DNA of 20,934 nucleotides. Origin: an uncultured Erysipelotrichaceae bacterium. GTDB lineage: Bacteria > Bacillota_I > Bacilli_A > RFN20 > CAG-288. The position numbers and the translations under genes were made by a program. Below, in pieces: positions 7,869-15,551 of this stretch. The notes under the pieces are model-generated. The model saw only the letters and a program-made list of their open reading frames with translations. It searched no databases and was not told where the DNA came from. Where the stretch lies: positions 1 to 20,934 of the forward strand of contig CACXYG010000006.1 of the NCBI GenBank assembly GCA_902771745.1, read 5' to 3'. How positions within the stretch are numbered: the stretch's first letter is position 1; each line of letters begins with the position of its first letter.

Positions 7869-7931
7869 TTATGAAATAAAACTGACAGTTTATGAAATAA
7901 TCGTTCCTTTTTAATGATTTTTCGGTATAGT
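7869..7931 (+). promoter_or_regulatory. Promoter and paired operator of small RNA A
   Basis: The -10 box is TATAGT (7926-7931). Upstream are two exact copies of TTATGAAATAA (7869-7879, 7890-7900) with a 21-base period, two DNA turns on the same face. No good -35 box is seen where one would be expected, which suggests dependence on an activator. The same arrangement recurs before small RNA B. Confidence 0.55.
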
Positions 7932-7937
7932 GAAAGT

Positions 7938-8028
7938 GACCTTAAGGTCACGTTTCATTAATAATTGCCTCCCTGTAATTATTATTGAAAAGGCAGTCAC
8001 ACTGGACCTGTGACTGCCTTATTTTTTT
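7938..8028 (+). ncRNA. Small RNA A of a tandem pair with a C-rich core
   Basis: Predicted 91-nt transcript starting 7 bases after TATAGT. It opens with a hairpin GACC-TTAA-GGTC (extendable to GTGACC/GGTCAC), then an unpaired stretch carrying CCTCCCTGTAATTATT at 7968-7983. It closes with a 12-bp terminator hairpin (7990-8001 with 8009-8020, 7-base loop) and a run of seven T. The second copy (8112-8203) has the same order, spacing and core, while stem sequences differ. That is the pattern of conserved RNA structure plus one conserved functional segment. CCUCCCU can pair with AGGGAGG or shorter ribosome binding sites, as in C-rich trans-acting RNAs of Firmicutes; base-pairing regulation is an inference. 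No long open frame exists here. Confidence 0.65.
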
Positions 8029-8029
8029 A
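7990..8029 (+). terminator. Intrinsic terminator of small RNA A
   Basis: Twelve-base-pair perfect stem (AAGGCAGTCACA with its complement), 7-base loop, then TTATTTTTTTA on the plus strand. The minus-strand tail is only four T, favouring plus-strand function. Confidence 0.85.
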
Positions 8030-8042
8030 TATAAACAACAAT

Positions 8043-8105
8043 TTATGCACAAAAACGACCTGTTATGCCATTTTTGACAAAAGTACAACAAGAATTCGAT
8101 ATAGT
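8043..8105 (+). promoter_or_regulatory. Promoter and paired operator of small RNA B
   Basis: The -10 box TATAGT (8100-8105) has TTGACA at 8074-8079, separated by an over-long 20-base spacer. Two TTATGC copies (8043-8048, 8063-8068) lie upstream with a 20-base period, at -69 and -49 from the predicted start; in copy A the repeats are at -69 and -48. Over-long spacers with paired upstream repeats are typical of activator-dependent promoters such as AgrA targets. Confidence 0.55.
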
Positions 8106-8111
8106 ATCCTT

Positions 8112-8203
8112 GACCTCGTATCGGGTCTCATTAGAAACATTACCTCCCTGTAATTATTTTTAATGAAAGGTGCATGACGTGGGGACGTCATGCACTTTTG
8201 TTT
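8112..8203 (+). ncRNA. Small RNA B of a tandem pair with a C-rich core
   Basis: Predicted 92-nt transcript beginning with G 7 bases after TATAGT. The 5' hairpin pairs GACC (8112-8115) with GGTC (8124-8127). The linker carries CCTCCCTGTAATTATT at 8143-8158, starting 31 bases after the RNA start against 30 in copy A. The terminator stem GTGCATGACGT/ACGTCATGCAC has a GGGG loop and TTTTGTTT tail. Flanking matches to copy A (CATTA before the core, a TGAAA after it) support a shared origin. It runs towards the convergent hydrolase-like gene and ends just before that gene's terminator. Function is unknown; pairing with ribosome binding sites is inferred from the C-rich core. Confidence 0.65.
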
Positions 8204-8204
8204 G
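8170..8204 (+). terminator. Intrinsic terminator of small RNA B
   Basis: Perfect 11-bp stem (8170-8180 with 8185-8195), GGGG loop, and TTTTGTTTG after the stem on the plus strand. Confidence 0.8.
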
Positions 8205-8239
8205 AAAAGAAAAACTCGCTATTTTGAAGAACAGCGAGT
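8204..8239 (-). terminator. Intrinsic terminator of the hydrolase-like gene
   Basis: Seven-base-pair stem ACTCGCT/AGCGAGT (8214-8220 with 8233-8239) followed on the minus strand by TTTTTCTTTTC. It is convergent with the small RNA B terminator. Confidence 0.8.
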
Positions 8240-8254
8240 CTATATACGATTGAT

Positions 8255-9490
8255 TTAAAGAGAATCAAACCAATCAATCATCCTAGCGGCGATATCACTT
8301 GCACAAGAAGTAGCGATATTCTTGCCGGTGATGGTGGTATTTAAATTCTTCTCATTTAATGGATTATTATGAGCTTCTGCCCAGAAATCCGCAGCTTTGA
8401 CGGTCTTGGACTCACCGCCGATGGAGTAAGTGACTTCACTCTTGTTGGCAAGAGAGAGCAAGTCAGCGATATAAGCGGCATAATCAGAGGAGACAAAGGT
8501 ACAGCTTGGAACATCCGCTGGAGTATAACTCTTAGTGGTGTTGGTACACCAGGTTGGACCATTCTTGATCTCTTCTAACTGATCTTCTGTATCGTTATAG
8601 GCAAGAGCCATCTGACGATAAAATTCTTTATCTTCGGCAGAATAAGTGTAATCCGTCTGAGGGAGAATCATATCGACTTTGATGGTAGAGACGATTCTAC
8701 GATAACCAAAGTCGTTGTAGAAACGCCCTAACATACCAAACACGTTATCTAAGTCGCCAACGAAGTTATAGTATTCATTTAATTTAGCGACCATGCTATC
8801 AATACCATAGTAGGCTTTGACTTCATCTTTATAGGTGTTGACATATTCCATCATCGGAATACCACCAAAACCATCGGTAGCGATGGAATAGTTGGTATAA
8901 CCAAGGCTGGAGATGACCATGTGTAATTCATTAACAGCGTTTTCTAATGTTCTTTCTTTATCGGTAGCGTCGGATAAACCATAACCGAAGGGTTCCACAG
9001 TAACAACTTTAAACTTTGAAGTGAGAACGCTAGTCAAAGGTTTATAGTATAAATAAGGAGTGGAAACTTTTGCCGTCGGATAGAGAACTAAGACATCACT
9101 TCCTTCACCTTCGACAACAACATTGATGTTTTTACCATCGACTTCGACCTTTTGACCATAAGGCGCTTCGCTAGCGTATTTTTCACGAGTTGCCTTGCTG
9201 GCCTCTTTTTGATGAATCATCGGAAGAAGAACAACGCCAGCGCCAAGGACGCCGATAAAGAGGGCAAACTTGATAAGACCACCTATGAAACGGAACAAAC
9301 CAGGTGCTTTATGATCATCGGCAACATAATCTTCACCAGGATGTTTCTTCTGCCATTTGGCAGCCATCTTTGCTAACTTCTTCTTTTTATGTTTGTGAAC
9401 AAGAATCGGCAAAATCAAGAACATGAAAACAACCACAATACCAGCAGCAACAATAATGATCCAGGTGTTAAGAGTGCCAAAAATAGCCAT
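8255..9490 (-). CDS. Membrane-anchored alpha/beta-hydrolase-fold protein, probably catalytically dead
   Basis: The 411-aa protein starts with a hydrophobic segment (9-31), a basic loop (HKHKKKKLAKMAAKWQKK) and a second hydrophobic segment (66-90). A soluble domain follows that probably faces outside. That domain has the alpha/beta-hydrolase order: strand VLVLYPTAK, strand KVVTVEPFGYGLSDA (the usual D-x-x-G-x-G-x-S turn), a helix, then the nucleophile elbow. In active enzymes the elbow reads G-x-S-x-G-G; here it reads TDGFGG (205-210), with Gly207 where Ser, Asp or Cys should be. The HG oxyanion pair after the first strand is also missing (PT). A binding or structural role is therefore more likely than hydrolysis. 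ATG at 9488-9490 has GAGGAGAG 3 bases upstream. Single-gene unit with its own terminator; the promoter is not clear. Confidence 0.75.
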   Translation of the reverse strand: MAIFGTLNTWIIIVAAGIVVVFMFLILPILVHKHKKKKLAKMAAKWQKKHPGEDYVADDHKAPGLFRFIGGLIKFALFIGVLGAGVVLLPMIHQKEASKATREKYASEAPYGQKVEVDGKNINVVVEGEGSDVLVLYPTAKVSTPYLYYKPLTSVLTSKFKVVTVEPFGYGLSDATDKERTLENAVNELHMVISSLGYTNYSIATDGFGGIPMMEYVNTYKDEVKAYYGIDSMVAKLNEYYNFVGDLDNVFGMLGRFYNDFGYRRIVSTIKVDMILPQTDYTYSAEDKEFYRQMALAYNDTEDQLEEIKNGPTWCTNTTKSYTPADVPSCTFVSSDYAAYIADLLSLANKSEVTYSIGGESKTVKAADFWAEAHNNPLNEKNLNTTITGKNIATSCASDIAARMIDWFDSL

Positions 9491-9570
9491 AGTCTCTCCT
9501 CATTTATCTTTTTTTGTTGTTTTTATTTTATCAAATATAAGTATAAATGTTTCACATAATTTATATACGA

Positions 9571-9599
9571 AACAAAAAGAGCCTCATTGCTGAGGCTCT
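9571..9599 (-). terminator. Intrinsic terminator of pnp
   Basis: Eight-base-pair stem AGAGCCTC/GAGGCTCT (9578-9585 with 9592-9599), 6-base loop, then TTTTTGTT on the minus strand, 8 bases after the pnp stop. Confidence 0.9.
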
Positions 9600-9607
9600 C
9601 CGATCAA

Positions 9608-11851
9608 TTAATGATTGTTGTGACGGAATGGCTTCTTGCCACCACGATCGTCACGGCTTCTTTCTGGTCTTTCGACATAGCCTTCTGGCTTTGGTAATAA
9701 TTCTCTGTGGGAGACATCAATTCTGCCCTGAGCATCAATACCAGTGACGATGACCTTTAAGGTGTCACCAAGTTTGACAACATCTTCAACCTTTTCCACA
9801 CGATTCCAATCTAACTTGGAGATGTGGCATAAGGCATCGGTGCTACCAAAGAGGTTGACGAAGGCGCCATAAGTTTCGATTCTGACAACCTTACCATCAT
9901 AGACTTCACCAACCTGAGCTTCCTTGGCGATGTTCATGACCATGTTGTAGGCCTTTTCGATCATTTCCTTGTTGACGGAGTAGATGATAACTCTACCATC
10001 ATCATTGATGTTGATCTTGACTTCATTGTTGCAATCAGCAATGATGCCGTTGATGACCTTACCCTGGGAACCGATGACTTCTCTGATCTTTTCTGGATTG
10101 ATTTCGAATCTCTTCATCTTCAAAGCGTAATCAGATAATTCCGTTCTTGGTTCTGGGATAGCAGCAAGCATGACTTCTAAGATCTGCTTTCTGGCTGGCT
10201 TAGCCTGATATAAAGCTTCTCTTAAGACTTCGAATGTGATACCACGGATCTTGATATCCATCTGTAAGGCAGTGATACCATTTGGAGTACCAGCAACCTT
10301 GAAGTCCATATCACCAAGATGGTCTTCCATACCCTGAATATCAGTTAAGATGGTGTAAGGATGATTGCCATCAAGAGGACCAGAGGTGATTAAACCCATA
10401 GCGATACCAGAGACTGGAGCCTTGATCGGGACACCAGCATCCATCAAAGCCATACAAGAGGCACAGATGGAAGCCTGGGAAGAAGAACCGTTGGATTCGC
10501 AGACATCAGCGACACAACGGATGGTGTATGGGAATTCATCTTCACTTGGGATGACATAGCTTAAAGCTCTTTCACCTAAGTTACCATGACCGATTTCTCT
10601 TCTACCTGGAGTACCCATTCTACCAAGTTCGCCAACAGAGAATGGCGGGAAGTTATAATGATGCATCCATCTCTTGGAGGTATCACCAGTGATACCATCA
10701 AGGATCTGAGCTTCATCCAAATCGCCTAAAGTACAAGCGGAGATAACCTGGGTCTGACCACGGGTGAACATAGCCGAACCGTGGGCTCTTGGAAGAAGAT
10801 GAACCTGAGCGTCAAGAGGTCTAATTTCATCAGTCTTACGACCATCTGGTCTGACCTTATCGACGGTGATAAGTCTTCTGACTTCATCACGGACGACCTG
10901 TTCTAAGACTTCCTTGGCTTCATTGACAGCAAGATCATGTTCCTGCATGGTCTCATACTTTTCACCGGTGACAAAGTTAGCCTTGTCAACAAGATCGATG
11001 ACTTCCTTTTCAAGAGCATCGATGGTGTTCTGTCTTTCAAGCTTATCGAAGATAGAGACAGCCTTGGTGATTCTGACCTGCTGGGTTTCAGTTTCACCTT
11101 CAGAGACATAGTTCAAGCACTTGTTCTTGAAAGTCTCATCGATGTGATAGATATTTAAAGGACGTTTTTCTTTACCGCACTTGGCGACGATTTCCTTCTG
11201 GAAAGCGCAGAGCTTCTGAATGGCTTCGAAACCAACCTTTAAAGCTTCAAGCATTTCATCTTCGCTTAATTCCTGAGCGCCAGCTTCAACCATGTTGATG
11301 GCGACTTCAGTACCAGCGACAGATAAGTTGAGATCAGATTCTTTCATCTCATCTTCGGTTGGATCAACGATATACTGACCGTTGACTCTACCAACGTGGA
11401 CACCAGCGATAGGACCTTCGAATGGGATATCGGAGATGCATAAGGCAAGAGAGGCACCAAACATGGCAGTCATATCTGGAGTGCCGGTTGGGTCAACAGA
11501 CATAACCTGGCAGGTGACCTGGGTTTCGTTGACATAGCCTTCTGGGAACATTGGACGAATTGGACGGTCGATCAAACGAGAGATTAAAGTTTCGTGAGTG
11601 GACTGTCTACCTTCTCTTCTTAAGAAACTTCCTGGAATCTTACCAGCCGCATACTGTCTTTCGAAATAGTTGACAGTGAGGGGGAAGAAATCCTGACCTA
11701 ATTTGGCTTCTTTGGCACCACAAGCTGCGCATAAGACAACGGTGTCATTGAAACGGACAAAAACAGAACCATCGGCCTGTTTTGCGATTTCTCCGGTTTC
11801 TACGATTAATGTCTTGCCGTAAAAATCGAGAGTGAACACTTCTTTGGACAT
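9608..11851 (-). CDS. pnp: Polyribonucleotide nucleotidyltransferase (PNPase)
   Basis: Phosphate-dependent 3'-to-5' exoribonuclease of mRNA decay, working as a trimer. Both RNase PH domains are present: the first (about 5-225) carries the RNA-contacting FLRREGR loop at 76-82. The second (about 325-560) carries the active-site segment GMEDHLGDMDFK with D510, D516 and K518. The all-helical linker lies between them. The KH domain has GSQGK at 594-598 and the S1 domain spans about 649-718 (GKVVRIETYGAFVNL to DVSHREL). A short Arg/Lys/His-rich tail ends the protein. At 747 aa it is complete. ATG at 11849-11851 has AGAGG 7 bases upstream. It is monocistronic here and not next to rpsO, its usual partner. 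A promoter candidate is at 11889-11897, and it is divergent from the M32-M3 operon. Confidence 0.98.
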   Translation of the reverse strand: MSKEVFTLDFYGKTLIVETGEIAKQADGSVFVRFNDTVVLCAACGAKEAKLGQDFFPLTVNYFERQYAAGKIPGSFLRREGRQSTHETLISRLIDRPIRPMFPEGYVNETQVTCQVMSVDPTGTPDMTAMFGASLALCISDIPFEGPIAGVHVGRVNGQYIVDPTEDEMKESDLNLSVAGTEVAINMVEAGAQELSEDEMLEALKVGFEAIQKLCAFQKEIVAKCGKEKRPLNIYHIDETFKNKCLNYVSEGETETQQVRITKAVSIFDKLERQNTIDALEKEVIDLVDKANFVTGEKYETMQEHDLAVNEAKEVLEQVVRDEVRRLITVDKVRPDGRKTDEIRPLDAQVHLLPRAHGSAMFTRGQTQVISACTLGDLDEAQILDGITGDTSKRWMHHYNFPPFSVGELGRMGTPGRREIGHGNLGERALSYVIPSEDEFPYTIRCVADVCESNGSSSQASICASCMALMDAGVPIKAPVSGIAMGLITSGPLDGNHPYTILTDIQGMEDHLGDMDFKVAGTPNGITALQMDIKIRGITFEVLREALYQAKPARKQILEVMLAAIPEPRTELSDYALKMKRFEINPEKIREVIGSQGKVINGIIADCNNEVKININDDGRVIIYSVNKEMIEKAYNMVMNIAKEAQVGEVYDGKVVRIETYGAFVNLFGSTDALCHISKLDWNRVEKVEDVVKLGDTLKVIVTGIDAQGRIDVSHRELLPKPEGYVERPERSRDDRGGKKPFRHNNH

Positions 11852-11888
11852 TTTTTTACCTCTATAATTTTAATTATGTACGTTGGGT

Positions 11889-11897
11889 ATTTTACCA
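11889..11897 (-). promoter_or_regulatory. Candidate extended -10 promoter of pnp
   Basis: TGGTAAAAT on the minus strand gives a start near 11882 and a 31-base leader before pnp. No convincing -35 box is seen, so confidence is modest. Confidence 0.45.
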
Positions 11898-11974
11898 TAT
11901 CGAACAAACAATAGGTAAATAAATATAATTTATTTGTGCTATCTATAGTAAAAGTTATGTTTATAGTATAAAAG

Positions 11975-12002
11975 TTGAATGCAAAGAAAAATTCTTTATA
12001 AT
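11975..12002 (+). promoter_or_regulatory. Sigma-A type promoter of the M32-M3 peptidase operon
   Basis: TTGAAT (11975-11980) and TATAAT (11997-12002) with a 16-base spacer. The predicted start near 12009 leaves about 35 bases before the ATG, including AAGGAG. Confidence 0.75.
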
Positions 12003-12043
12003 AATGGGCATGGAATTTTATGTCGTAGATAAGGAGATAAAGT

Positions 12044-13657
12044 ATGGGTGCTATCAGAAGAGATATGGAACAATTATTCGAGACGTTAAAAGAAGTGGAA
12101 TTCAAAGAACATCTTTCCAAGATCATTTCCTATGATATGGAAACCGCTGCTCCCAAAGGCGGTATGGAAGATGATGCTCGTGATATTGCCAATCTGCAAA
12201 GTGAGATTTTCAAGATCAAGAAAGATCCTGATTTTTGTCATACCATCAGAAAACTTCGTAATATTGACTACAACACCTTAGACACCTGGTCTCAAAGACT
12301 GGTCACATTATTAAACCGTGACATTGAACAGCAGAAAGGTATCTCTCCCAAACTCAACAGAGAAGCCAATGAATTATTCAACAAGGCTTATATCGATTGG
12401 ATCAAAGCCAAAGAAGATAAGTCCTATGAAGAATTCAAGGATACCTTAGCTCAGATTGCTGACATGGAAAAGAAATTAGTCGAGGCTCGTTTCCCAGAAG
12501 GCAAGTCTGATCTTTATGATATCTTAATCTCCGATTACGAATATGGTTTCACTACAGAAGACCTCGATAAGTTCTTTGATGAATTAGAAGCGGGTATCGT
12601 TCCCCTTTATAAAGCCATCCGTAAAGCCAAATACAGTCCAAAACACAACTTTATCAACAAACCTGTTCCGATTTCCAAACAGGAAGAATTCTCTAAGTTC
12701 TTATTAGAATTCAACGGCTTTGACTTCAACAGAGGTTCCATCTCCACCACCGAACATCCATTCACGGAACAGTTTGGTCAAAACGATGTCAGAGTCACCA
12801 CCAAATACTTTGAGACAAACTTCATCTCCAACATGTATTCCGTCATCCATGAAGGTGGTCATGCCATCTTTGGTCAGAATATCCCTGATGAAGTCTTCAC
12901 CTATCATATCGGTGAAGGTTGTCTTTCCATGGCCAAACATGAATCCGTCTCTCGTTTTTATGAAAACACCATTGGTAGATCCAAAGAATATATCCATGCC
13001 ATCTATCCAACCTTCAAGAAGATCTTCTCTAAAGAATTCAAGAACGTCACCGAAAATGAATTATACGAGGCCGTCAACTGGATCGATCCAAAAAATACCT
13101 TGAGAACCGAAGCAGACGAGTTGACCTATTGCTTACACATCATCATCCGTTATCGTTTAGAAAAGGAAATGATGAATGGCACTGTCGACTTTGAAACCCT
13201 CAATACCAAGTGGAACCAGATGTACAAAGACTTCTTCGGCATCGAAGTCAAAGACGATGCCCAGGGCATCTTACAAGACGTTCATTGGACCAGCGGCTTT
13301 GGTTACTTCCCAACCTACGCCATGGGTAACGCCATGAACATCATGTACGTCAAGAAGATGGATAAAGATATCAACTTTGCTAAGACTGTAAAGGCGGGTA
13401 AGATGGATGAAATCTTAGCCTGGATGAAAAAGAATGTCTTTGCCAAAGCCCCATTACTTGATACCAAGGAATGGATCAAAGATATCACTGGTGAAGACTT
13501 TGGTGCTACCGCTTATGTCGAATATCTCACCAACAAGTTCACCAAGCTCTATCACATCACCAAAGCGGATATCAAAGAAGCCAATAGAACAACCCCAGCA
13601 AAGAAGACCACTGCTAAAAAACCAGTCAAGAAAACAACTAAGAAAGTGAGTAAATAA
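12044..13657 (+). CDS. M32-family metallocarboxypeptidase (carboxypeptidase Taq type) with Lys-rich tail
   Basis: Cytoplasmic zinc carboxypeptidase that trims C-terminal residues from peptides. The zinc motif is HEGGH (269-273), followed by the M32-specific block AKHESVSRFYEN (298-308; usually HESQSR), where Glu300 is the third zinc ligand. The family's W-GFGYFPTYAMGN segment lies near residue 415. There is no signal peptide. The family is usually about 500 aa; the extra length here is a C-terminal tail (about 513-537) with repeated KKTT/KKP units that looks disordered and resembles nucleic-acid-binding Lys-rich tails. ATG at 12044 has AAGGAG 7 bases upstream. The M3 peptidase gene follows one base after its stop, so the pair is co-transcribed and probably works together in breaking down imported or waste peptides. 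Confidence 0.92.
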   Translation: MGAIRRDMEQLFETLKEVEFKEHLSKIISYDMETAAPKGGMEDDARDIANLQSEIFKIKKDPDFCHTIRKLRNIDYNTLDTWSQRLVTLLNRDIEQQKGISPKLNREANELFNKAYIDWIKAKEDKSYEEFKDTLAQIADMEKKLVEARFPEGKSDLYDILISDYEYGFTTEDLDKFFDELEAGIVPLYKAIRKAKYSPKHNFINKPVPISKQEEFSKFLLEFNGFDFNRGSISTTEHPFTEQFGQNDVRVTTKYFETNFISNMYSVIHEGGHAIFGQNIPDEVFTYHIGEGCLSMAKHESVSRFYENTIGRSKEYIHAIYPTFKKIFSKEFKNVTENELYEAVNWIDPKNTLRTEADELTYCLHIIIRYRLEKEMMNGTVDFETLNTKWNQMYKDFFGIEVKDDAQGILQDVHWTSGFGYFPTYAMGNAMNIMYVKKMDKDINFAKTVKAGKMDEILAWMKKNVFAKAPLLDTKEWIKDITGEDFGATAYVEYLTNKFTKLYHITKADIKEANRTTPAKKTTAKKPVKKTTKKVSK

Positions 13658-13658
13658 C

Positions 13659-15389
13659 ATGCAACATTTCAATTCTAACTTCGATCAGCTCAAGGATATC
13701 GAACTTGAACCCATCGACAAAGACGACATCATCAAAGGTTACAACGAACTTGATGAAGAATTAAAGAATGCCAAAGATGGCAAAGAAGCTGTCGCTGTTG
13801 TCAAAAAGTATTTTGACTACGAAGACGACTTATCCACCATCATCTCTTTAGTCAACTTCCGTCACACCATCAACACCAAAGACGAAAAGTACACTGCCTT
13901 ACAGGATTTACTCGACGAAATCCTTCCAACCATTCAGGTTGCCTCTCAGCAGTTTGCCAACGACTTATACGATTCCAAATACAGAAGCGAGTTAGTCGAA
14001 GCCTTTGGTGAATTATACTTCGACCAGGTCAAGCTCTCCATGAAGACCTTCAAACCAGAAATCGTTGAAGATCTCATTGAAGAAAACAAAGAATCCTCCG
14101 CCTATGTCAATTTGATCTCCTCTGCTTCTATCGAATTCAATGGCGAACACTACTCCTTATCCCAGATGGGTAAGTTCACCACCTCTCTTGATAGAGAAAC
14201 TAGACTTGCCGCTTCCAAGAAAGTCTGGGCCTTCTATGAAGAAAACGATGCCAAGATTGGTGAAATCTATGACTCCATGGTCAAGACCAGAACTAAGATT
14301 GCCAAGAAATTAGGCTATGAAAACTTCGTCCAGTTAGGCTATGACAGAATGGGTAGACTAGATTGGTTCCCTAATGACGCTAAAGTCTACAGAGAAAAGA
14401 TCTTAAAGTACATCGTACCACTTTCAGAATCTATCTTTGCCGCTCAGAAAGAAAGACTCGGTTATGGTGAAGATACCAGATCTAGTGATTACGCTATCTT
14501 CTATAAGACCGGTAACCCAACTCCTAAAGGCACTCCAGAAGACTTAGTCAAAGCCGCTCAGAAGATGTATGAAGAATTAGATCCAACCGCTTCTAAATAC
14601 TTCAACTTTATGGTGGATCACGGTTGTATGGATTTAGTTGCCAAAGCTGGTAAAGCCGGTGGTGGCTACATGGATTATGTCGCTGGTTTAAAAACCTCTA
14701 TCATCTTTTCTAACTTCAACGGCACCTCTGGTGACGTTGATGTCTTAACCCATGAATTCGGTCATGCCTTACAAGGCTTCCTTGGTGCTGAAGAAACCGA
14801 TGTTCCTGCCTATCGTACTCCAGGTATGGAATGTGCAGAAATGCATTCCATGTCTATGGAATATCTCACCTATCCATGGATGAACCTCTTCTTTAAGGAA
14901 GATACTGATAAATATCTCTATCAGCATTTATGTGATGCTATCACCTTCATTCCATATGGTTGCATCATCGATGCCTTCCAGACTTATGCCTACGAACATC
15001 CAGAACTCACTCATGAAGAAAGAAAAGCCTATTGGAGAGAATTGGAAAAGACCTATCTTCCACATAGACAGTACAAAGATAACGCCTTCCTTGAAAACGG
15101 CGGTTATTGGGAAAGACAACATCACGTCTTTGAAAACCCACTCTACTATCTTGATTACACCATCGCTCAGGTCGTCTCTTTAGAATTCTTCTCGGAATCC
15201 TGCAAGGATCACAAAGCTGCCTTTAACAAGTACATCGCTTTTGATAGACTTGGTGGTAAGTATCCATTCAGAAAGCTTCTTGAAAAAGGTAACATCGCTA
15301 ACCCATTTGATGGCGATACCTTAAAGAAAGTTGCTGAAGAAGTCATGGCCTATCTTGCTAAGTTCAATCCAACCGAATTAGATAAGTAA
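13659..15389 (+). CDS. M3-family oligoendopeptidase (PepF/thimet-like)
   Basis: Zinc oligopeptidase that cuts short peptides internally in the cytosol. The zinc motif is HEFGH (365-369), with the third ligand Glu394 in the typical MECAEMHSMSMEYL block. The N-terminal helical half (1-340) and the C-terminal Y-DY--AQ-V segment near residue 500 match the family, and 576 aa is the normal size. It starts at ATG 13659, one base after the M32 stop, with AAGTGAG as a weak ribosome site inside the M32 end, so coupling is expected. I cannot tell which M3 subgroup it belongs to from sequence reading alone. Catabolic partnership with the M32 carboxypeptidase (endo- plus exo-cleavage) follows from the operon and is an inference. 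Confidence 0.92.
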   Translation: MQHFNSNFDQLKDIELEPIDKDDIIKGYNELDEELKNAKDGKEAVAVVKKYFDYEDDLSTIISLVNFRHTINTKDEKYTALQDLLDEILPTIQVASQQFANDLYDSKYRSELVEAFGELYFDQVKLSMKTFKPEIVEDLIEENKESSAYVNLISSASIEFNGEHYSLSQMGKFTTSLDRETRLAASKKVWAFYEENDAKIGEIYDSMVKTRTKIAKKLGYENFVQLGYDRMGRLDWFPNDAKVYREKILKYIVPLSESIFAAQKERLGYGEDTRSSDYAIFYKTGNPTPKGTPEDLVKAAQKMYEELDPTASKYFNFMVDHGCMDLVAKAGKAGGGYMDYVAGLKTSIIFSNFNGTSGDVDVLTHEFGHALQGFLGAEETDVPAYRTPGMECAEMHSMSMEYLTYPWMNLFFKEDTDKYLYQHLCDAITFIPYGCIIDAFQTYAYEHPELTHEERKAYWRELEKTYLPHRQYKDNAFLENGGYWERQHHVFENPLYYLDYTIAQVVSLEFFSESCKDHKAAFNKYIAFDRLGGKYPFRKLLEKGNIANPFDGDTLKKVAEEVMAYLAKFNPTELDK

Positions 15390-15413
15390 CAACTTCAACA
15401 ATTTAAAAACAAA

Positions 15414-15457
15414 ATGGCTAGTTCTACAACTGTAGATCTAGCCATGTTTTTGTTTTG
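15414..15457. terminator. Bidirectional intrinsic terminator between convergent operons
   Basis: Stem ATGGCTAG/CTAGCCAT (15414-15421 with 15438-15445), continued inside by CTAC/GTAG. T-rich tails exist on both strands: GTTTTTGTTTT on plus for the M3 gene, TTTGTTTTT on minus for the cassette. Two T-less hairpins lie between it and the nucleotidyltransferase stop (15481-15502, GTCGCT/AGCGAC; 15510-15533, GGTGAT/ATCACC); they may protect the minus-strand 3' end. Confidence 0.85.
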
Positions 15458-15551
15458 ATTTTGATTTCTCCTTGGACTTAGTCGCTGAGATGATAAAGCG
15501 ACATGAGTAGGTGATGATTTATGAACAATCACCACTTCTCTGAGAAAAACA

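Noticed and set aside
7899..7963. Minus-strand mini-frame MKRDLKVTFTIPKNH with AGGGAGG in front, and a second one (22 codons) near 8070-8132
   Set aside because: The two peptides share no sequence. The conserved parts are the plus-strand -10 boxes, repeats, core and terminators, so the AGGGAGG is better read as the complement of the RNA core. Recorded as the main alternative to the small-RNA reading.
7840..8240. CRISPR array or tandem repeat
   Set aside because: There are only two units, similar in part and about 174 bases apart, with promoter and terminator features instead of uniform repeats and spacers.
12704..13103. Long frames overlapping the M32 gene on both strands
   Set aside because: They are shadows of the real gene: their translations are low-complexity and lack starts with ribosome sites.
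15388..15445. Short minus-strand frame starting MARSTVVELA
   Set aside because: It lies inside the bidirectional terminator stem, and the nearest AAGGAG is over 20 bases upstream, too far to serve it.
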